Made by a program: the position numbers and the translations under genes
Notes under the pieces: model-generated
What the model was told of the DNA's origin: nothing
What the model saw: only the letters and a program-made list of their open reading frames with translations
The model's database searches: none
DNA from: RGIG3528 sp963649295
GTDB taxonomy: Bacteria; Bacillota; Clostridia; Lachnospirales; Lachnospiraceae
Reading direction: 5' to 3'
Length of the DNA stretch: 10,023 bases
Assembly: GCA_963649295.1 (NCBI GenBank)
Contig: CAVJHK010000058.1
Span: forward strand, 1 to 10,023
In this document: one piece after another, positions 1 to 5,270 of the stretch
How the letters are laid out: each line of letters starts with the position of its first letter
Numbering within the stretch: the first letter of the stretch is position 1

Positions 1-382
1 TTCCCGTCTCAAAAAGAAAGAAATCACAATGGAGCTTGCCGTTGAAGCGATTCACGATTATATCGACGATACTTCATCCGGTAAACGTCCTCTCACCGTT
101 CAGACAATAGTTGAAGTTGTGGCGGATCATTTTGAGCTTACTTCTCAAAATATCATTTCAAAAAATAAGTCCGCAAAGATTTCTTACGCAAGACATATTG
201 CCGTTTATATTTGCCGAACCGAGCTCAACATGACCCAAAAAGACATCGGAGCAGCTTTCGGCGGAAGAGATCATGCAACAATAATAAACAGCATAAGCTA
301 TGTAGAAAAGAATTTGAAGACGGATCCGGGCTTAAGTGAGGATATCAATATTATAATTAAGAAGATAAATTCTTACAGGTAA
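1..382 (+). CDS. dnaA: DnaA replication initiator, C-terminal part (5'-truncated by window)
   Basis: The open frame enters from the left edge (first full codon at base 2) and ends with TAA at 380-382, giving the last 126 residues. DnaA is the AAA+ initiator that binds 9-mer DnaA boxes and melts oriC. What remains is the end of the AAA+ lid and domain IV, the helix-turn-helix DNA-binding domain. The diagnostic signature is FGGRDHATIINS, where the RDHAT segment contacts DnaA-box bases, preceded by the helix of YARHIAVYICRTELNMTQKDIG. The AAA+ Walker motifs lie outside the window. The ATG at 29 is internal, because the frame is open upstream and reads in continuity with the family. A perfect DnaA box begins three bases after the stop codon, and dnaN follows, as in most Bacillota. 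Identification is secure; only completeness is limited by the window. Confidence 0.97.
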   Translation, partial: SRLKKKEITMELAVEAIHDYIDDTSSGKRPLTVQTIVEVVADHFELTSQNIISKNKSAKISYARHIAVYICRTELNMTQKDIGAAFGGRDHATIINSISYVEKNLKTDPGLSEDINIIIKKINSYR

Positions 383-384
383 AG

Positions 385-393
385 TTATCCACA
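385..393 (+). promoter_or_regulatory. DnaA box, perfect consensus
   Basis: TTATCCACA is an exact match to the high-affinity DnaA-box consensus. It lies three bases after the dnaA stop codon, where it could serve both origin activity and, together with other boxes, DnaA-dependent control of dnaN. Confidence 0.88.
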
Positions 394-403
394 TTATAAA
401 CAT

Positions 404-412
404 TTATCAACA
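404..412 (+). promoter_or_regulatory. DnaA box, one mismatch
   Basis: TTATCAACA differs from the consensus TTATCCACA at one position. It lies in the same orientation as the first box, with starts 19 bp apart (about two helical turns), so both would face the same side of the DNA. Confidence 0.65.
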
Positions 413-435
413 ATTTCCTATATAAAGCCTCTTAG

Positions 436-563
436 NNNNNNNNNNNNNNNNNNNNNNNNNNNNNNNNNNNNNNNNNNNNNNNNNNNNNNNNNNNNNNNNN
501 NNNNNNNNNNNNNNNNNNNNNNNNNNNNNNNNNNNNNNNNNNNNNNNNNNNNNNNNNNNNNNN
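436..563. other. assembly gap (run of N)
   Basis: 128 undetermined bases lie in the middle of the origin spacer. The flanks are origin-like on both sides, so the missing part probably contains further DnaA boxes. The stated length may be an estimate. Any reading frame crossing it, such as one on the minus strand between 418 and 678, is meaningless. Confidence 0.99.
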
Positions 564-611
564 CCATTGAGATTAGGGCTTTTAAAACAGATTTCAACAT
601 TTTCACATCAT

Positions 612-626
612 CTATTACTATTACTA
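612..626 (-). promoter_or_regulatory. candidate DnaA-trio element (basal unwinding site)
   Basis: The + strand reads CTA TTA CTA TTA CTA. The minus strand, read 3' to 5' away from the DnaA boxes, is therefore GAT AAT GAT AAT GAT. This fits the DnaA-trio consensus 3'-(G/A)A(T/A)-5' five times in a row, with the polarity expected for a DnaA filament extending from boxes on the left. A run of almost pure A/T (627-646) follows directly, where strand opening would spread. Only degenerate box-like 9-mers (6 of 9 consensus bases, for example at 592-600 and 599-607) lie beside it, and the usual GC-rich block is not obvious. Confidence 0.55.
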
Positions 627-658
627 AAATAAAATTAAAAATATAAGGAGAACCGGCA

Positions 659-1768
659 ATGAAAATCATCTGCAACAAATCGGATATTATGAACGGAGTA
701 AATATTTCACTTCGTGCTGTTCCCGGAAAAACAACGATGCCAATACTTGACTGTATTGTAATAAGAGCAAATGCTCAAAATATCAAATTTATTACAAACG
801 ATATGGAGATTGCGATAGAGACGATTGTTGACGGTATTGTTGTTGATGAAGGAAGTGTTGCCATAAATGCAAAAATATTTGCGGAAATCGTTAGAAAGCT
901 TCCCGACAGCACCATTACAATCGAAACAACAAATTATTATATGACAACCATTAAGTGCGAAAAGCTTGAATTTACCATTAGTACAAAGAGTGACGAAGAA
1001 TTCCCCGCAATTCCTTATGTTGAAAAAAATGATGCGATTGTTATGTCCCAATTTTCTTTAAAGGAAATAATAAGACAGACGGTATTTTGTATTTCGGATA
1101 ACGAGAGCCAAAAGCTTATGACGGGCGAATTGTTTGAAGTAAACGGCGACGAATTCAGAGTTGTTGCGCTTGACGGACACAGAGTTGCACTTCGCAAAAT
1201 TCATTTAAAGGAAAAATATAAATATACCAAGGCAATAATTCCCGGAAAAACATTAAACGAAATAGTAAAAATTCTTTCAGGCGAATTAAACGACAACGTT
1301 TCGATTTATTTTACGGCAAATTATGTTTTGTTTGAATTCAAGAATACGATTGTGCTCTCCCGTCTCATCGAAGGCGAATATTATAAAATAAATCAAATGA
1401 TTTCGGGAGAATACGAAACAAAATTAAAGGTTAACCGCAGGGAATTCACTGACAGTATCGACAGATCGACATTGCTTATACGTGAAACCGACAAAAAACC
1501 CATAATCCTTGACATTAAGGATTACAACATGAACCTTAAGGTAAATTCGCAAATAGGTTCAATGAACGAAGACGTCGAAATAAACAAAGAGGGAAAGGAT
1601 ATAGCAATCGGCTTTAATCCAAAGTTCTTGCTTGACGTCCTTCGTGTTATCGATGATGAAGAATTATATATATACATGACAAATTCAAAGGCGCCTTGCT
1701 TCATAAAAAACAACGACGACACGTATATATATCTTATTTTACCCATTAATTTCAATTCGATGAGGTAA
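659..1768 (+). CDS. dnaN: DNA polymerase III subunit beta (sliding clamp)
   Basis: 369 residues, a normal length for the bacterial beta clamp, which forms a ring dimer around DNA and tethers the replicative polymerase and many repair proteins. Family landmarks include KTTMPIL (24-30), DEEFPAIP (112-119) at the end of domain 1, ALDGHRVALRK (170-180) in domain 2, RLIEGEYY (235-242) before domain 3 and FNPKFLLDVL (319-328). The C-terminus ends YLILPINFNSMR, close to the usual LPMRL ending that contributes to the client-peptide pocket. The ATG start is supported by AAGGAG at 645-650 with an 8-base spacer and by the N-terminus MKIICNKSDI, where the family normally begins. It sits directly downstream of the origin elements. 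Any promoter would lie in or near the N gap and cannot be seen. Confidence 0.97.
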   Translation: MKIICNKSDIMNGVNISLRAVPGKTTMPILDCIVIRANAQNIKFITNDMEIAIETIVDGIVVDEGSVAINAKIFAEIVRKLPDSTITIETTNYYMTTIKCEKLEFTISTKSDEEFPAIPYVEKNDAIVMSQFSLKEIIRQTVFCISDNESQKLMTGELFEVNGDEFRVVALDGHRVALRKIHLKEKYKYTKAIIPGKTLNEIVKILSGELNDNVSIYFTANYVLFEFKNTIVLSRLIEGEYYKINQMISGEYETKLKVNRREFTDSIDRSTLLIRETDKKPIILDIKDYNMNLKVNSQIGSMNEDVEINKEGKDIAIGFNPKFLLDVLRVIDDEELYIYMTNSKAPCFIKNNDDTYIYLILPINFNSMR

Positions 1769-1797
1769 AATTTTGATAACCGGGATTGCGAAAGCAG

Positions 1798-1819
1798 GTG
1801 CATTTGTTTCATGATGCAC
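1798..1819 (+). other. short hairpin between dnaN and the S4 gene
   Basis: GTGCAT (1798-1803) and ATGCAC (1814-1819) form a 6-bp stem with a 10-base loop, followed four bases later by TTTTT (1824-1828). The shape recalls a weak intrinsic terminator or attenuator inside the dnaN-recF transcript, but the stem is short and the T-run is detached. It may be chance. Confidence 0.25.
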
Positions 1820-1848
1820 TCATATTTTTAGCAGAAAGACAGGAAAAA

Positions 1849-2058
1849 ATGGAAGTTATTAATTTAAGGGAAGAATATATTAAGCTCGGACAGGCGCTTA
1901 AAGCTGCGGGACTTGTTGACAGCGGTGTTGATGCAAAATATGAAATTCTTGAAGGAAAAGTTTCGGTAAACGGGGAAGTTTCATTACAGCGCGGCAAAAA
2001 GCTTTATGACGGCGATATTGTAAGCTATAACGGCAAGGAAATAAAAATAAAAAAATGA
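1849..2058 (+). CDS. rlbA: S4-domain RNA-binding protein, RlbA/YaaA family
   Basis: 69 residues, essentially one S4 RNA-binding fold, matching the roughly 70-residue YaaA (RlbA) proteins found between dnaN and recF in Bacillota. Visible hallmarks are EYIKLGQALKAAGLVDSG (the first S4 helices), then EGKVSVNGEV and QRGKKLYDGDIV, the VNG…RGKKL…GD pattern of S4 domains. The family is linked to RNA or ribosome binding, but its precise role is not settled. I chose ATG 1849, with AGGA four bases upstream, because the protein then begins like its relatives. A longer frame opens at TTG 1786, but those extra residues lack family character and cross a hairpin. The stop codon overlaps the recF start (ATGA, 2055-2058), so the two genes are translationally coupled. 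Confidence 0.9.
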   Translation: MEVINLREEYIKLGQALKAAGLVDSGVDAKYEILEGKVSVNGEVSLQRGKKLYDGDIVSYNGKEIKIKK

Positions 2059-3137
2059 TCGTAGAAAAGCTGGAACTTAAAAACTTCAGAAATTACGAAA
2101 ATTTATCGATTGATTTTTCGGATAACGTAAATATCATTTACGGTGATAATGCCCAAGGAAAAACAAACATAATCGAAGGAATATATTTGTGTTCCACAAC
2201 AAGATCGCATAAGGGAAGCAAAGACCGTGACATGATAAAAATAGGCACCGGTGAGGCAAATCTCAAAATGTATCTTAAAAAGGACATGTTTAATTATAAA
2301 TTTGAGATTGTCTTAAATAAAAATGCCAAGAAAAACATTTTTATCAACGGTACTCCCATAAAAAGAGCGGCTGATTTGTACGGTATTGCAAATATTGTTT
2401 TGTTTTCGCCGGAAGATTTAAACATGATAAAAAACGGACCGGCGGAACGGCGTAAGTTTATGGATGCGGAGCTTTGTCAAATAAACAGGCTTTATTTTAA
2501 GTATCTTGCAAAATACAACAAAATTCTGGATGAGAGAAACGAGCTTTTAAAAAAGATAAACGGAGATAATGAATCAGAAGACACTTTATTTGCATGGGAT
2601 AGTCAATTGATTGAGGCGGGATCGTTTATTATAAAAGAACGCGAGAATTTTATTAATGATTTAAACGAAATAATTTGCGGAATTCATGGGCAAATTTCGG
2701 GCGGCAAAGAAAATTTGACGATAAAATATGTTCCGAATGTAAGCTATGACTCATTTTCAGAAACTCTCAAAAAAAATCTGAGCAGGGATTTATACAATAA
2801 AACAACATCCGTCGGACCTCACCGAGACGATATGGAATTTTATATAAAAGACAAAAATGTAAGAGTATACGGATCACAGGGTCAGCAGCGAACGGTTGCA
2901 TTGTCCTTAAAACTTTCCGAAATAGAGCTTGTTAAGAAAAAAATCGGTGAAAATCCGATACTTTTGCTTGATGACGTTTTGTCGGAGCTTGACAGAACGA
3001 GGCAGCAGTCACTCCTAAATTTTATCGAAGGCATACAAACAATAATTACCTGTACCGGACTTGAAGAATTTGTTGGATACAGAATAAATCAAAATACACT
3101 TTTCAAAGTTAAAAACGGCGAAATAGAAAAAATATAA
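2055..3137 (+). CDS. recF: DNA replication and repair protein RecF
   Basis: 360 residues, normal for RecF, an SMC/Rad50-like ATPase that with RecO and RecR loads RecA at single-strand gaps and helps stalled forks. In order: the N-terminal strand and LKNFRNYENL motif (8-17), Walker A GDNAQGKTN (30-38), the SHK segment (51-53), a helical arm (about 125-245), TSVGPHRDD (251-259), the ABC signature SQGQQRT (274-280) and Walker B ILLLDDVLSELD (302-313), which ends in the D-loop. All ATPase residues are intact, so the gene looks functional. Its start overlaps the S4 gene by four bases, and gyrB begins only 11 bases after its stop. The small remB (yaaB) gene that B. subtilis has between recF and gyrB is absent here. 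Confidence 0.97.
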   Translation: MIVEKLELKNFRNYENLSIDFSDNVNIIYGDNAQGKTNIIEGIYLCSTTRSHKGSKDRDMIKIGTGEANLKMYLKKDMFNYKFEIVLNKNAKKNIFINGTPIKRAADLYGIANIVLFSPEDLNMIKNGPAERRKFMDAELCQINRLYFKYLAKYNKILDERNELLKKINGDNESEDTLFAWDSQLIEAGSFIIKERENFINDLNEIICGIHGQISGGKENLTIKYVPNVSYDSFSETLKKNLSRDLYNKTTSVGPHRDDMEFYIKDKNVRVYGSQGQQRTVALSLKLSEIELVKKKIGENPILLLDDVLSELDRTRQQSLLNFIEGIQTIITCTGLEEFVGYRINQNTLFKVKNGEIEKI

Positions 3138-3148
3138 CGGAGGAAACT

Positions 3149-5059
3149 ATGAGCACCGAATATGGAGCCGATCAAATTCAAATACTGGAAGGACTTGAGG
3201 CTGTAAGAAGAAGACCCGGAATGTATATCGGAAGTACGTCGCTTCGCGGACTTCACCATCTTGTATATGAAATTGTGGACAATGCAATCGATGAGGCGTT
3301 GGCTGGATATTGCACTGAGATATTTGTTACGATTCATCAGGACAATTCCGTAACGGTAGTCGATAACGGACGAGGAATTCCTGTTGCAAAGAATTCAAAA
3401 AAGGGAATATCTTCTCTTGAAGTTGTATTTACCATACTCCATGCCGGTGGAAAATTCGGCGGCGGAGGATATAAGGTTTCCGGCGGACTTCACGGTGTGG
3501 GTGCATCCGTTGTAAATGCTCTTTCGGAATGGCTTGAAGTTGTAGTTGACCTTGACGGAAAAAAATATTTTCAGCGTTACGAGCGCGGAAAGGCTGTTGA
3601 ATCCGTAAAAGAAATAGGTGATTCAGACAGAACAGGCACAACCGTTACATTTTTGCCCGATAAAGAAATTTTTGAAGATACTATATTTGATTTTGATACA
3701 TTAAAGCAGCGTCTTCGTGAAATGGCTTTTCTCACAAAAGGCATAAAGATTACGTTTACGGACGAAAGAGAAGAAAATAAATCAGAGGTTTATCATTACG
3801 AAGGCGGTATCAAGGAATATGTTTCCTATCTCAATACCGGAAAAACTGTTCTCTATCCCAATGTTATTTATTGCGAAGGCACAAAAAAGGATGTTTATGT
3901 GGAAGTTGCAATGCAGCATAACAGCGGATATACGGAAGGCTGCTACAGTTTTGTAAACAACATAACGACACCCGAAGGCGGTACCCACTTTACCGGATTT
4001 AAAAATGCTCTTGTAAGTGTATGCAATGATTATGCTTTCAAGATGAAATATATCAAAAAAGAAGAAGACAAGCTTATCGGTGATGACATAAGAGAAGGTC
4101 TTACCGCAATTATCAGTATAAAAATCGAAGAGCCGCAATTTGAAGGTCAGACAAAGCAAAAACTCGGAAATTCTGTTGCGAGAGGTGCTGTTGAAAGCGT
4201 TGTTAAGGAAGCTCTCGAAATTTATTTTGAACAAAATCCCGATGTAGGAAAAATAATCTGCGAAAAGGCATCTCTTGCTCAAAAAGCGCGTGAAGCCGCA
4301 CGCCGTGCAAAGGAAACAGCAAGAAAATCCGTGCTTGATGCGGGTGGACTTCCGGGAAAGCTTGCCGATTGCTCCGATAAAAATCCGGAACACTGTGAAA
4401 TATACATAGTCGAGGGAAATTCCGCCGGCGGTTCGGCAAAGGAAGCAAGATCACGTGCAACGCAGGCGATACTTCCTCTTCGCGGTAAAATTTTGAACGT
4501 AGAAAAGGCAAGACTTGACAGAATACTTGAAAATGCCGAAATCCGTACGATGATAACCGCATTCGGCACAGGCATAGGCGATGATTTTGATATTTCAAAG
4601 CTTCGTTATCACAAGATAATAATAATGACGGATGCCGATGTCGACGGCGCACATATAGATACTCTCATGCTTACTTTCCTTTACAGGTTTATGCCTGAGC
4701 TTATAAAGCAGGGCTATGTTTATCTTGCGCAGCCGCCTCTTTACAAGATTGAGAAAAACAAAAAGGCATGGTATGCATATTCCGACGAGGAATTAAACAA
4801 AATTTTGATCGAAATCGGACGTGACGCAAACAACAGAATCCAGCGTTACAAAGGTCTCGGTGAAATGGACGCAACCCAGCTTTGGGAAACGACAATGGAC
4901 CCTGAGCGCAGAATACTGCTTAAGGTTAATGTAAACGAAGAAACAAGCGGTGAGCTTGATGTAACATTTACCACACTTATGGGTGATGATGTTGAGCCGA
5001 GACGCAAATTTATCGAAGAAAATGCAAAATATGTTGAAAACCTTGATTATAATGCGTAA
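3149..5059 (+). CDS. gyrB: DNA gyrase subunit B
   Basis: 636 residues, the usual length for gyrase B lacking the extra insert of Gram-negative enzymes. GyrB supplies the ATPase that drives negative supercoiling by the GyrA2B2 complex. The N-terminal GHKL ATPase shows EIVDNAIDEA (41-50, catalytic Glu41 and Mg-binding Asn45), DNGRGIP (72-78) and GLHGVGASVVNAL (113-125). The transducer domain includes TPEGGTHFTGF (274-284). The TOPRIM domain has EGNSAGGSA (422-430, metal-binding Glu422), PLRGKILNVEKA (443-454) and TDADVDGAH (494-502) with its metal-binding aspartates. RYKGLGEMD (566-574) and the tail FIEENAKYVENLD are typical. GGAGG at 3139-3143 lies five bases before the ATG. Tight spacing to recF suggests co-transcription, whereas gyrA is set apart by a 211-base repeat-bearing spacer. 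Confidence 0.98.
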   Translation: MSTEYGADQIQILEGLEAVRRRPGMYIGSTSLRGLHHLVYEIVDNAIDEALAGYCTEIFVTIHQDNSVTVVDNGRGIPVAKNSKKGISSLEVVFTILHAGGKFGGGGYKVSGGLHGVGASVVNALSEWLEVVVDLDGKKYFQRYERGKAVESVKEIGDSDRTGTTVTFLPDKEIFEDTIFDFDTLKQRLREMAFLTKGIKITFTDEREENKSEVYHYEGGIKEYVSYLNTGKTVLYPNVIYCEGTKKDVYVEVAMQHNSGYTEGCYSFVNNITTPEGGTHFTGFKNALVSVCNDYAFKMKYIKKEEDKLIGDDIREGLTAIISIKIEEPQFEGQTKQKLGNSVARGAVESVVKEALEIYFEQNPDVGKIICEKASLAQKAREAARRAKETARKSVLDAGGLPGKLADCSDKNPEHCEIYIVEGNSAGGSAKEARSRATQAILPLRGKILNVEKARLDRILENAEIRTMITAFGTGIGDDFDISKLRYHKIIIMTDADVDGAHIDTLMLTFLYRFMPELIKQGYVYLAQPPLYKIEKNKKAWYAYSDEELNKILIEIGRDANNRIQRYKGLGEMDATQLWETTMDPERRILLKVNVNEETSGELDVTFTTLMGDDVEPRRKFIEENAKYVENLDYNA

Positions 5060-5270
5060 TGATAAATTCTTTGTGAAAGTCGGTATGAAAAAAATCAGTT
5101 TATGCGGATATGTTTTAAAACACTTTTAAAAATCGGTATGTATGAAATGTATTTATGCGGATGTGATTTAAAGCATTTTTAAAAGTCGGTATGCAAAAAT
5201 AAGTTTATGTGAATAGGATTTAAAATACTTTTAATGTTTTTGTGCCGTTGAACGGAATTATGAGGAAAAT
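5060..5270 (+). other. gyrB–gyrA spacer
   Basis: This 211-base AT-rich spacer is long for the pair, which in many Bacillota lie nearly adjacent. Most of it is three copies of a 53-bp unit. After the repeats comes an 11-base palindrome, CCGTTGAACGG (5245-5255), then GAGG (5262-5265), the gyrA ribosome binding site. TAAAAT at 5221-5226 could be a -10 box, but no good -35 lies 16-18 bases upstream, so I do not call a promoter. I see no intrinsic terminator. Confidence 0.7.
5080..5237 (+). repeat. three imperfect tandem copies of a 53-bp unit
   Basis: Copies begin with TCGGTATG at 5080, 5133 and 5186, exactly 53 bp apart each time. By eye, copies 1 and 2 agree at 42 of 53 positions. Copy 3 is more diverged and has a one-base deletion. 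Shared blocks are TCGGTATG, TTTATGCGGAT (TTTATGTGAAT in copy 3) and a T/A-rich end such as TTTTAAAACACTTTTA. The period is not a multiple of three and no open frame crosses the array, so it is non-coding. 53 bp is about five helical turns, so repeated blocks would face the same side of the DNA. Confidence 0.85.

Larger units (their letters stand above)
383..658. other. oriC: dnaA–dnaN spacer, probable chromosomal replication origin (oriC)
   Basis: The spacer between dnaA and dnaN is the usual site of oriC, or of its unwinding half, in Bacillota. Here it contains a perfect DnaA box (385-393), a one-mismatch box (404-412), a 128-base N gap (436-563), degenerate box-like sequences near 592-607, five in-phase CTA/TTA trinucleotides (612-626) and a very AT-rich stretch (627-646). 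The order boxes, trinucleotide repeat, AT-rich DNA matches the basal unwinding system described for B. subtilis. The gap hides nearly half of the spacer, so the number and orientation of the boxes cannot be counted. Confidence 0.8.

Noticed and set aside
418..678. Minus-strand open frame across the origin spacer
   Set aside because: It is open only because the 128 N cannot encode stops; its ends have no protein character.
1786..1848. Longer N-terminus for the S4 protein from TTG 1786
   Set aside because: The extra 21 residues do not fit the family, no ribosome binding site supports the TTG, and the segment overlaps a hairpin.
3782..4652. Long minus-strand frames (up to about 200 codons) opposite gyrB
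   Set aside because: They lie antisense to an intact, highly conserved gene, show no recognisable domains, and are explained by gyrB codon usage.
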